64,000 bases of DNA from Nectonema munidae (Eukaryota; Nematomorpha; Nectonematoida; Nectonematidae). Below the pieces are notes generated by a model. The model saw only the letters and a program-made list of their open reading frames with translations. It was not told the origin of the DNA and did not search any database. The translations under genes and the position numbers were made by a program. The stretch covers positions 468,501 through 532,500 of the forward strand of contig JAUIRK010000278.1 of assembly GCA_030549495.1 (NCBI GenBank). The letters run 5' to 3'. Shown piece by piece: positions 11,366-25,000 of this stretch (position 1 is the stretch's first letter; each line of letters begins with the position of its first letter).

Positions 11366-13011
11366 TCTAATCCTAAAAGTATGCATTTACTTTCTAAAAT
11401 AATAAAGCCTCTGATAGAAGAGATGTTTAAAGGAAGCAAACATTTGGAGAAATTTTCAACTTTATGCGGCGTCTTAAAAGAACAAGGGTTAGGATGTAAA
11501 AGATTATTTAAGGTAAAAGAGCTTACCAAGAATGTTGAAACTATGAATTAAAAAGGAAATTATTCTTTCTTTTCGATGATTTGTATGGAAACAACTGTCG
11601 TTAAAATCTGCGCAATGGAATCTTTTAAAAGTTGAAATCCGATTTAAAGTTTACGGAACTTTAAAGTGATGCGAACTAGACTATACGAATGTCCAACGCC
11701 CAACTTTACAATAATGTACAGCGCACAAACTCTCCTGGAATACGCTTGCTGTTGACAGGTGTGCTCTAATAGCTGAGTCAGAGTTCTTGATTTGTGTTTC
11801 AAAATGTCCCAATCTCTTGTCAAAACCACATGTCCACATAAAACGCCATCTTGACGTTTTGCGCGCAAAATTGAGTATGGACTTCAGCCGTAAGTGACAA
11901 TGTGAGTAAAAGAATTTTTTTATTGCGATTTTTGAAGAAATAAATTTATTAGAAATTATAAAATTATACGTCTCTTATTAGATTCGAATATTGTGGGGAT
12001 TTAGGATAGAAGATTAGGAGGATTTATTCAAATCATTTGAGGCTTTTCCAATCACGTCTATGAAGATGGCTAACTAAAGATATTAAATTAAGAGTACTGG
12101 TCAAAATACTTTTGATGGTTAATTGCATAAGTGGGAATACTGGGGTCTTCTTATTTCTCTTCTGCAGGAATATGACCTTAATACTTCCTAGAGAGGTGTT
12201 TATAAAAAGATGTCAATCCAAATGTTTTCCAACTTTCTGTGGTTTCTTTGTAGATCACTGTTATGGAAATCATGAATTCATCTGCACCTGCTTTTCATAA
12301 CCTGATATTAGATTACTACTATTTACACCTATTGTATATACTCGTCTGATCTTGGGTATTTTTTTCTCTAAAAATTCTGCTTTTTAAACACTTTCATATG
12401 CTATAACTCAAAAAAAATTATTTTTTCTGTAAAGTGAATAGTTTGTTTTTTGTAAATTTCAAATGTACAAATCGATATATTCTGTGGCTAATTTAGGTCG
12501 AAAATATTTTTTTTATTTCCATTATATGCGGGTGTATAAGGTTATTCAAATTTACATTTTCTGATTTTATAATCTACTAATTCTTTGGTAGTTAAGGTTA
12601 AAATTATCATATGTTTAAGAAGAAAGACAGTTCTTTTATATGAGTCTAAAAATTTATAATCTCAAACCCTATGGTAACTGTAAGACGCAATTTTTAGCGC
12701 TGGTGTCAAATTTGAACACACAAAATTCCAAACTCGATTTGAACCCATGACTTTTTACTGTTAAAATGCCTTTTAAAAAAAGAATACTCATATGTATCCC
12801 TATTTCTGCTGATTTAGAAGGAGAATTTTTGGTCGAAAAATTATATTTGGTTCATACCATATAATATAAGATTAAAATTTATCTTTTTTAAGGTCAAACA
12901 TTTAATGAATTTTCTAAATCGTTTCATAGAAAGCTCCTTGATCGGTATTTTACGTAATTTACTCTAAATAATGGAGATGCACTAAACTTTGAATTCTTTT
13001 TTTCACTTTAG

Positions 13012-16000
13012 ATCAAAAAAGATTTTCTTCTTCGTTGTCGTTCTCTTTCTGATCCTACTCTACATCAATCCTCTTTCCTTTATTTTCTCCCAACATAAAA
13101 ATAGCAGTACGTGTTTAAAATACTTTTTTTGTTTTATCTTTGATTCTTTATTTTTGTTCATTTCGCACAAAGAAAGAATACATTTATAGTAATTCATTAA
13201 ATATCCTTGTTCCTGTTCTCATATTTTTTCTATAAACAAAAGGATGTCCAAGGGTATTATATTTTTATGTATGTTAATTCTTTCATTCTTATATATATAT
13301 GCATACTTTTCTTATCTTTGACAGGTTTCATATTCTTAGATTATACTTGTTATTTGTTCCAGAATGACTAATTTATTGTATCCATATCAAAAATATAAGT
13401 TTATTTATGCACTTTTAAATTGGATTACCACTTTTTTGCATCTCGGTTGTCAAAATTTGGAACAAATTTCTAATGCTTAAAAAAAGAAATATTTTGTAAA
13501 TTTTTTCGATAAAGTTATTTCAAATTTGTTTGAAGAATAAAAAGAAAGAATAGATTTGGCAACTAAGAAAAATGACCGAGTAGTCATTGAAAAATTTACA
13601 AACACATTTTGCGCGCTTATTGACCGTTTACTCAAATTCGCTTTGGAAAATAATGAAATGAAATATTAAGGAAACCAGGCAAGCTATATCCATCCATCCC
13701 TTTAGTATCCATCCATATGTTTTCTGAGGGTATCACTCATTTCAACCAAATATGACATTCTTTCAACCATTTTGTCTTTAACAGGGTTGTGTTGTCGTAG
13801 GGAAAATATCTGATTTCGAGTCTTACTCCAAGAACACTCAAAGCTCGTTTATCCAAACAACAATAAAAAACTATTGGGTTAATGAAATTATTGGGATTGT
13901 GAAAAAAGGATGATTTTGCTTTCAAATTTTGCGGAGTTTCTACAATGCCACAATATTACTGATATAATTACCAATATAACTAAAAATATTTTACCAAAAA
14001 TGTTAAATTATTTTTATTAAAAAAACCATGATATTTTTGTTATTTCCTTATTCATTGGTAAAAATAAAATAAAAAATTTATTTGTATGCAGATAATGAAG
14101 CATTTAGAACTCCGACTCCAACTACTTGAAAAGTCCAAATATTTAAACTGAATCAATACTTCACTTTACAAATGAAGAAGGCACGACTTCCATGCTTCCA
14201 AAAATTAAATCATATTTTTCCATCATTTAAAATACTTAAAAATGTGACTTCGACTGCTCAATTTTATTGGATACTGACTTCAACTCCGAATCGCATTCCT
14301 TTAAAATCTCCTAATCATAAGCCTTGTTTTTTATATACACATTTTTTCAAAGTTCAACACGATTTGATTCAAATAATAAAAGACAGTATTAGGAAATGCT
14401 TCCAAGCAATAAAAAATACAAATTTATTATTTTTAAGATTTTATAATTATAACAATTTTGTTGATTCATTGAAAAAGTTTGTCTTCCCTTGTATCAGAAT
14501 ATCTTGTGCTGCGTCCACCTGCCGAGAGGGGGTTTGAAGTCTCTCTAAGAAATTTGAGGCCTCTGAAGGTAGGATTACTTACTTTTCAATATGTTCTATA
14601 ATGGTCTTGCTAAAAGTCCCGGGTTTCCGGGATTGTTGCGCTTTTGATGTCGCTTAACGGAATCCTGCTTTTTCATTCGCTAATCCTTATATGTCAAAAT
14701 AAGGAGTTTAGAAAAATTTTGCTCCGTTTTCAATACCAATTTTGTTCTGGTTTGATAATGTCAAAATCTCGCAGTGCTATGTATAAATGAACTTTCAAAC
14801 GCCCTCGCAGTGAAGATTAGAAATGTGATTGAGTTTATATACATGATTTTTTTTCAGATGCAATATCATTACAAACATTTATCGTAGACTTCTAGTGATT
14901 CGTTGCCATGGTGATAAGATATTTGCTAGCTCACTCAATGTGTGCTAAATTTATTTTAATTCATTTTAGAAGAAATAGATGATTGCTTGGAATCACAAAT
15001 CCTTAACAAGTTTGGGCAAGCGCTTCAAGACTCCCATGCTTACATCTATTATGAAGGAAAGTGGCGCCCTAATTCACATCTTCATAATTTCATCCTTGAT
15101 TCAATTCCGTTTATTGGTAGTTCCTTTTTCGAAAATAAATTTCCATTTCTTTCCATCTTAATTTATTATTATCTTACATCCTTTTTATCATTTTTTGAAA
15201 GATTTTTAATTTATTAATTTTTTTTAAGTAAACAATTGTTTCATACCGTAGTTAGCGGAAATATTCTTTTTTCATAATAAATTTAGTTATAAATTTAGCT
15301 TCAAGGACATAACAACTTTAAATTATGGGAGGGGGGGGGGCAAATCTCTAGATCTCATTTTTAAGTAAACTAGGTAATTAAATATCTTAAAAACTCAAAA
15401 GAATTTTTAAACCAATTGCAAATATTGTTGAAAATTCGATAGATAAAACAATGTTTGAAAATGTACTTTTATGTAAGTTTTAGAAAGAAAGTTTCAAAGG
15501 AAACTGAAACTATTTTGCAATTTGCATTCGATTTACAGGATAAAATTTGGTGATAATGGATTTTATTTGATTTTAAAAATCAACTCTAATTCCTACTTTC
15601 AGTTTAACGAGAATATTCTTGGTAATATTTTTCCCGCTTTTTTTTAGGCAATGGATACATAGGCTATATATTTGGAGAAGGAGCTGGTTTCTTGCTAAAG
15701 TCCCACTCCTACCTTTCAATATTTCTTCCCTTTGACTTCAAAGTCGTAGATACCGACAAAGTGCTACTTCAAGACAAGAAGTCTATCTTTAAAGGTAATT
15801 TTACTACGAACACCACCTGCCCCTTTTTATTTATATTAATATTTTTTCAAATTTATTTAGAGGCATATGTCATTTCTCTTAAAGAAGGCGTCGTGAATCA
15901 ACTTCAATGCTTCCTACACGTATCACTCGCCTTATTCATTTGTTTTGCACCCAAGCGAGGAAGAAGCTTTAAAAATGGGAATAGCTTTTTCTGCGGATTC

Positions 16001-19000
16001 AGAGGAGAGACTCTAATTTTTGAGGATATCAATCATATTTTGTTTGATTTTCTGAATGAAGAGTTGTGTTAAAAGAACCCTAAGAGCTCAGATTTTTTTT
16101 GACCTTTAGACCTAAAAATTGGCATGTTTTTGAAAGAACAATTACTAGGAATCAATGATTTAGTTTTAACAAGGCTGTGGAGTTGGAGGAGATGTATCCA
16201 ATTCTGACACTTTCAAAAATTCGACTTGAACTTCGACTCTTGCAATCTTTAAATTCTACAACTCTGACTCTCCAACCCTGGTGGATAATCAAAATTTTGT
16301 AAATGCAGATTTAAAAATATATGTAGTTTGGAATTGGAAGTTAAAAGTATTAAAAATAACTAACCTTTTTTTAAACCTAAATAAATTATAATAGAAAAAT
16401 TAATTTCGTCAATTCTTGTGTTTATTAAAATAATTTCAACGGTTTTCTTTTAAAACAAATATTTTTACAATAAGGCAATAGGAGAACATGAATAAAATGG
16501 ACAAAAATTAATATCCCCTTAATTATTATTTTAATTAATTATTAATTTATTTTTCGTAATTTTATAAATTTTAACCATAAACTTGAGTTCATTTTTAATG
16601 ACTTTCTTGTTCCTGATCCTTTTTACACAAATGCGAGTTGTCTAAAATCTAAACATCTTAACATCATCTAATCTCGAAATCTAAAATAGTGCGTTTTTGT
16701 AGCATTTCCATTTTTGAAGTTAATCCTTCTTTTTAAAACCAAATATTCATTTAGTATAGAAATACAGAAAAATTTATACTCGATTGAAGCTTACAAATTT
16801 TTTTCCTTTTATTTGGGCACCACCTCTTGTGTCCGTTCTTTATATTTAGAATACTCCTCTTGAGATCAGCATATTAAGTCCACTTTCGTACATAGAATAC
16901 TTTTATACATTTATGTATCTCAAGAGAGTTATAGAGAGAGGTGAAAAATCAATATTTCCAATATTGAAATATTGGAAATTATGTGTGAAATTTTTAAAAC
17001 ATTTAAAAAGAAATAGGTCATTTGCTTTTAAGCATGAATCAAAATTTGATATTGTCATGAAAAAATGAACACGAGATTCATCGTTGACTCAAATATAAAC
17101 GAGTGTTTTTTTTGCTTCAGACTAAGAATACCTGCATTTGCATTCACCACGAGTTCTTTGCGCATCGCTCCAATTCTAGTCTGTTCTTGCACAATATCCA
17201 AGTTCACAATCCTTCTTCACATTCCTTCAATTTAGAATACAATGTTAATTCCAAAAACCTTTGGATCAGTTCACAACGCACCGATTTTGCGTAAGCTTTT
17301 CTTTCAATTTCACTTACCCCCCTCTCCAAATACCCAGCATAATCCTTCCAAAACTTTCTCATTAGGTAGACGATAAATGATTATTTGATTGGCTGGAGTA
17401 AAAAAATGTTTGAAGTATTGAATTAAAAATGTGTTCTGGTAAAGTTAATTTTTTGATTTAAAATTAAACATACTCTGTCTTAAACAACAGCATACTCTGT
17501 TGATATATTCATTGGTGCAAATTATTATTTTCCTTGATATACGAGAATTATGAGTTGTCATTCTATAACTATTCAATTTAAAGCACTCTTCTGATCAATA
17601 AATGCTTGAGTACGATTTTCTTAATCTCTGGTTATGATATGATACTAAGCCATGTTGTTTCGAAGTCATAGTTTTACTTTATTCGACTACGCATTTAACA
17701 CAAGCACCGAAAATATCTCAAGAAAATGTTTAAATTGAGTAATCTGTTGCTTAAGGAATGAGTTACCGAATGATCTTCAAGATGCCAACCTCAATCACGT
17801 TCTATTTCGAGGATATGTCAAAGAATCCAGCTCTTCCTTCCTGGATGTCTACTTGCTTTCAGTCCACGCCAAGTCTTTTTATGTCGAATCTAAAAGTGTA
17901 GCAAACTTTACAGCCTACACACTCATTACCTTCGCCAAACAAAGACCTTCCAACAAGCTTTCGGCCGCATTTCCCATTACATTTATTAAAGTGAGACTTT
18001 TGTTTGCTTTTTTTCTGAGTTGTTTACTTAAGAGTCAAGATTTTAATTTTCCTAATCAAAGTCGATATCACAAAAATGAAGTTTTACTGTAACTGCTTTG
18101 GGATTGATTGCACAGACAAACCAGTATGTATTTTAAAGGAAAAGATATGAACTCCTGAAATATTTAATACGTCAACTGTTTAAAATATTGTAAATTCCTA
18201 CCCTTAATCACAACTTTCACCTCAATATAAGTACGAGACCTAATAACCCTATATCCTGTGGTAAAATTTGAGAATATGGTATGACTAGCAATTCAACTGC
18301 ACAATTTGTAATCATACTAAAGAAAATTACTATCAAATAATTTCTCCAAAATGTCTTATTTTTTTTTCTATTTATATTATCTATTCAGTATGCATTTTGA
18401 TACTTTTAATTATTATTATTGATTGCATCTATTGAGATGAACAACAATCAATTTTTAATAATATCTTTAATTTACATAGCAGTGAAATTATTTTATTTTT
18501 TTATTAAAAACTTCAAAGATTTTAAAGATATATTTATTATATTATGACATTAAAATGAGAGGATTGCTCTTTCATCATCAGAGATATAATGAAAATATAA
18601 TACGGATCGAACAACGCATTTACTAACTTTGCTTAACTTTTACAAGGCTCTTTTTCTTCGTGTTCTTTCTCATTATTAATATAATTATACTTTTTAGAAT
18701 TAATTATCATTAAAATTCATAATCACATACTATTTTTCGGATATCGACATATGAGAAATCCATCGTATCCATATTTTTTAATGAACATCGGAAACTTTTG
18801 ACAGTGTAACCAATGGTAATCGTTCGCTTGCACCATTTATACTTGCACGATTTACACCTGCATAAATTTACTCTTTGCATTTTCATTCTAAACTTGCATA
18901 CTACCAGCAATTAATTGAAAAAAAAATTTAAAATTTGAACTTTAAAAAAATTGGAAAATACAAATTTTTATTTAAGAAAAATGATTACTAAACTCAACTA

Positions 19001-22000
19001 AATGAATATACAAATCATGGGCGAACAGACTTCGAATCTGTTCCAGAAATTGCTGGATTTCTCTCTTATTTGAAGCATTTTCTTTGAAATACACTTTTTA
19101 ATTACTTCATTGAAAACATTTTTCAACTCATAGGGTTGGCGCAATTCAAATCATTTTGTCAAATGTTTCTCTTACAGTTATTCTATCGATGCGTTTTGCA
19201 AATTAAAAAATTGTATACGAGGAGGTCCTTGTCATATACCTATTGTAAGTAAACTTTTTGACAACAGATATTTTTTGAAACTTTTCAAACCATACTTAAT
19301 ATTTTGCTAAAACATTCAGATGTTATTTATCAAACATGAATTTGTGCAATCGTTTAACCAATAATTTTGTTTACTGAACTCGAGTGCTTCACTACCAGCG
19401 CAAGCTTCACTTAACGGACTTTAAAAAAGTGGATGCTAACACTTCAGAACACAAAGGACATTTATGTTCCTCTTCCCCACCAGACATTAATGCAATAAAA
19501 CGAAATTTCAAGTGTGAGTCGTCATATTTCATTTTTTAGCCATTAAGAAAAATGCACATTTACAAATTAGTACTCAATTCAAAGACTAACCTATTTATTC
19601 TTTTTAAATGTGATTTATTGGCAAAATGCCAAATGACCCAATATGTGTGCAAAATTTTGGGAAAAACGATTCATTCAGTGTCCCCTTCTCGATCCCCATT
19701 GAACTTCATCGCGGCACGCTGACTCCAGTTTGAAAACCACTGAGCTTGAAGGTTGATTCAATCAGAATTACAAACAAGTAATTTGACTTCATAAAATCTG
19801 TGCAGTTGTGGTGGATTGAGAGCTTACAGTGCAAGTATAATATCAGGTAATAATGGTGGTGTGTTATTTGAATTCAATACAAATACTTTATCTAAACTTT
19901 TATTAAAAAAATTCAATACAAATACTTTATCTAAACTTTTATTTCAAATATTTCATACTCTCTATGCGCTTCAGAAAAATAGTTCATCATTTATATTTAA
20001 CAAAAAAACAGTTTATAACCCTTTCGTGACCAGTGTCTGCATACTTTTAAGGGAATACGAGATGTGCGTAGTCTGACCTACTCCGAAATGAAAGAAAGCC
20101 ATGTTGGGGGATGGAGTGATCTTTGGAAATCTTCCATCTCACTGAGTGTTTCCAAGTCTCCTAAAGCAATAAACTCCGTCAACCTCAACTCCACATTCAC
20201 CATGCTTCTTTCACACTTTCCTATTTCTCCTCCTCGACCTCAGAATGCTTCTCATCGTCTCGCTCAGATGGATCAATGCTACAAGAGTCATTCAACTCTG
20301 TATTTTGTTATCATAATTATGAAATTAAATGGCGTAACCAGATATGTTATTGACATAGTTAGAAAGCTGTTTCCTATTTTAGTTCTCAAATTCTTAAATA
20401 AAAGCTTAAAACTGGTTCAGCCTAAAAGATCCAACAAATTCTTATTAGGACCAGAGGATCTAAAATAAATTGATTTCCTATAACAGCTGCTCACATCTAG
20501 GTGGCAGAAAACTACAAATTATAAAAGAAATTGATACATTGAGCGAGATTAGTTTAAATTATTAAAAAATGTATCCCCCTCCCATTTAAACCTTATGCAC
20601 CCCTGTCTTGTAAATATATTTGTGTATTATCAGCCCGTCGCCAGACTCCAAGTAAAGGGGGGGCGGGGGGCAAGACTAATTTTAATGGGGCCGGGCTATA
20701 AAAATTGTATACATTTATATATTTTAAGGGGAAAAATAAATCCCAGGGGAGGAGGTCAACTAATACATCAAAAATATATTGTTGGAAACAAAATCCCTCT
20801 TTCTAGCTTTTTAAATTCTCCTCTCCCCTAGTGAGAGTATCTGGAGACCCATATTTCTTATCATTTTTGTAAACTTCAAGTATTATTGCATCTTTATTTT
20901 TATGCACCAGTTTCCAAGTTTGTTTTTATAATGATCTATAAATCTAAAGATGTCTGCCTTAAATTTATGTCACCTCTCCCAATTACACAACATTATTTAC
21001 AACTAGTCAATATTAAAATAATTTTAAACTTATCAAGAAATCCAAAAGTTGCCTCCCGTAATTCTATATCCCTTCTTCAAAATACCTAACATTCTAAGTA
21101 GTTTTCAAATACATAATATTGCAACTTGATTGTGCACACGTGAATTTAAATTTAAGTTACTACCTCGGTCGAAATTTATCCTACTATTTGATGCCCCCAA
21201 TATCCTAACCTTTTCAAGGTTAAGTATATATTTATAATCTTCAATATAAAGCGAACTTTTTAATAATATTGAGCCTAACGATTTTTGAGTAGCGGAGCGA
21301 TTTCATTCTCAAATAATGTCTAACACATTAAAGTTTTGACTTTGAGTCTAATTTCTGGTTAATTTTTTTTGTTTTTAGGCATTTTAAGCGCTTGTTTTCC
21401 GCATTTACGTCTCAAAAGGAGTTGGTCAATTTGGCGCGTCTTTGGGTCCTGACTCTTCAGAAGCAGGGCTGTGCAGAGCATGTTTTGCTTGGAGCGCGCT
21501 GGAGTTTACAGGCCATTCTCCTCAGCTTGCTCTCCTTTCGCATTTCCAGTGACCACATGGAGTGCAATGCGGACTTGCTCGATTTGCAAAGACCCCTTTT
21601 CTTACAAAATCTCTTTTATGGTTTTCACTTCTTTATTTAGTATATTCTTTCCACGACTACACTTATGTGGAACAACATTAGATAGAACGCCTCCTCTCCC
21701 CATCTTATTTTGGGATTTATGAATACGCATACAGAAATAAAACTGTGTTAACTGCGGAATAATATTTTTTACAAAACTTCGTTCACACAAAGACTTGAGT
21801 GTTGTAATCTGAAGTTAAAATGGGATGTTCCTAATTAAAACTAATTCTGCAAACTTCTAATTAAAGTTCTAAAATTTCATCATTCCGTTAAGAAAAAAGT
21901 ATTGAATATTTAACTATTAACCTATTCATTTCTTCAATCGATTTTTTAATTCAAATTTTTTTATAAATTTCAAAAAGGTGTTTGTATACAGAGGGCGTGA

Positions 22001-25000
22001 GTACGGTTAGATACTGGATTGGATCAATGTCTTATGTTTGATCCTGCATCAAGCCTCCTTTTTTATAGTTCGATACAAGCAGCGCAATGCCTTCTCGATG
22101 AAAACACCACGCGCTACCTTTATATCTCGTGTTGTTTATATGGCAGGAATTCCAAACTGAAGATACATTTATCTTATTGTGTTCATTGACATATCTTTCG
22201 TATAACTAAAGAAGATTATAATCGTGATATTTTCAAAAAGTAGTCAATATATATCTTATAATATGATTTTTTTGCAAAATTCAAAAGTTATACTCACTTG
22301 CCTGCTATTCGAGGTTTTCAATCATCTTCGTGAATCAGCGTCTACAAATTAAAACAAGCACGTGTTCGAATTTAATAAAAACACAAGATAATATCTGATG
22401 TGCATTTTCCAAATTAAATCCTAGAATAGATGTACGCAAATAAATAAAACTACATTTAAATGTATGGTTACTAGCTATCTTAATTTTATTTATACGAATA
22501 AAATAGCGTGTTTATAATTATAAAACTCTAACCCCTTACGCCTCATATGAAATATCATTGGCTTTCTTATTTCACTATCTCCAATCGTTTGTGGTGCATA
22601 GCTTTCTTCCAAAGTGCGAAAGATGTTCACGATGTATACACTTTTAACATTTTTATTCCATTCATTAGATTTTCAGACCCGTAGAAAGATCGCCCTTTTC
22701 TTCACAGCACATATTTTGCCCCTCTCCTGGAACTTCCTTGGAATTAAAATCACGCCCCCCCATCCTTCTCTTCGCCTTCCATAGAGGAGAAGAATAAAAA
22801 AATCAGTTAATATATCATCTATTTAAAGGCAAAAACGAGGGACGAAAAATCATTTATTTAGTTTAAAATAAAAACGCTTTGTTTATGTGAAAATAACAAT
22901 ACAAAACTATTATCATAACAGTATTCAAAAAAGTTAAAACTATAAATGATTGCAAAGTTGTACTAAAATAAGTTATACTATAGATAAGTTGGCCAAGAGT
23001 AAGTTTACTCACTACATTACATGCACTCATTTACAATTAAATAAATGGAATTACATAAGAGAAAGCATAATATTTTTGATTACAATTTATATTGTGTTAG
23101 AAAAAAATTATCCACGGTTTTGTGTGTGAAGAAATGCCTTGCGTTTAAAACGCAATAACTGTTTGTCTTCAAATATTGGCGCGGTTTAATGTTTGAATTT
23201 GGCTTTGAGTAATGAAAGTATATTTATTCACCTAAGAAAAAAATAAAATTAAACAATATATTAAATAACACACATATATATATATATATATCAGGGGCGC
23301 ACATCCTCAAAATTATTGGGGCGTATTTTTTTGCAATTTTCAAAATTACTGGTCTGGAAATACCACTAATCTAAAGTCGCATATACACTAGTTTAAAAAA
23401 AATCCAAAATTGTTGGTGGCTTTTCATTTGATTTTCGTTGAAATTTTTAACGCGAGTCAGACAATATTCATTGATATAAAATTGTAACGATTGAAAACTA
23501 TTTTTCTCTCATTTAAAAACAAACAAATTTTCATTTTTGCAAAATGTTTGGTGTATTGATGGAACTATAGTTAGATGAGAGTATGTTGAAAAAAACTCAT
23601 GTACAATTATAGTAATTATACTAATAATTATCTATCCCTTCAAAAATTACCTATATTTAAAATCCAAGCGGGTGAAATGACTTATTTGTCCCCTACCCCA
23701 CCCCTATTGGACCCCCATGGTCTGCTTTACATTAGATATCGTGTGATTATTCGGGTTTTTAACGGATTGATGTTGTCTTTGCTTTCTATAGTGTAGTGGG
23801 TGAACTAATCACAACTCTTAATTTCAGGAGAACAATTTGATAGATTGAGCATCAAAGTGATCTTGGATGTTGATCTTCGTCCCCAATTCTTTCTCTCTTC
23901 CTCATCATTCAATGAATCTCATCAATTATACTCGTGTGATGCAGGCTGCTCTTCTCCTATTCAACAAATTTCGTAAGTGTCTCCATATTCATATTGTCTT
24001 AATTGTTAGTACATATCACATCCAAGTAGAGAATGATCTTATATAAATAAACAGATTGGTTCAGGGACAATTCCGCCTCAAGGAATTGAAAGGCTTCCAA
24101 CAGATTTAAATGTGAAAACAGGAATTGAATAGGAGGACTTGATTATATTATATACTCCCAGGCGCATTTGTTAGTCTCTTCATTAGGGTGATTTACATTT
24201 TTAAGTATTTGATAAATGTCACAGAATTTATTTATCAATAAAGTCTATTTTTTATACACTGAAAAAATACGACCCCAACTTAGTTTATATCAATTTTATC
24301 TTATTTTTAAAGGTTAATAAAGTCAAGTCCATAAAATTTATTTATCCAAAAAGTCACATTTTAAAGGAGTAAAAAATCTAAATGCCGTATTTTCCCCAGA
24401 AAAATTTAAGATTATTTTGCTCTACAACTTAATGAATTCGACTAAAAACGGGTCACTTCATATCCTTACAAAAATTAAACGTTTCTTCTTTATTTGACAT
24501 ATTTAAAAAACCGACTACTCACACTCTGTTATAATGTCCAACTAATGATGCAAGTCGTCTACCGCGTGTAGCAATATGGAACAATTTACGAAAGAGTCTG
24601 GATGATAACTATTCTTTGCCTGCATTAAGATGAGTGATCATTTTCATCTGTCAATCTTGTTAATACGTCATTACGATTGGTTCAAGATGTAGAAGCCTAC
24701 ATCATACATGATAGAGACTTTGATGCTTAAATATTTTTAAAACTATCATTTTATTTTTGTGCATAATAAAGTGTAGAAATTATATGGAGCATAAGATTCT
24801 TTTATTACTCAATGAATGCAATTATCAAGATAAAGTTTACCAAAGTATCTTTTATGCACATTATCACGATTGAAAAGGTATTCAAAAGTTATCTTCATCT
24901 TTTTCCAAAATAGAAGTTCGCACGGGTAAAATCTGGCTTTGTTTCGAAAAATTTGAGCGTCGTAAGCTATGCGAGATCGCGTGATACTCGAGTATATACC

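Larger units (their letters stand above)
7363..13011. other. Intergenic or 5' flanking region without a recognised gene
   Basis: This AT-rich stretch lies between the adenylate kinase start (minus strand) and the first located KIAA2013 exon (plus strand), so the two genes are divergently arranged. Apart from a tRNA-like SINE near 8.0 kb and a duplicated segment at 10.1 and 11.2 kb I see no coding signal. The missing first KIAA2013 exon and both promoters should lie here, but I could not point to them. Confidence 0.6.

Noticed and set aside
11877-11895. ATGGACTTCAGCC|GTAAGT as the first KIAA2013 exon
   Set aside because: It ends in phase 1, whereas the next exon needs phase 2.
20300-20468. 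Continuation of the plus-strand open frame after the KIAA2013 exon
   Set aside because: Intron read-through; the donor at 20299 matches the phase of the next exon.
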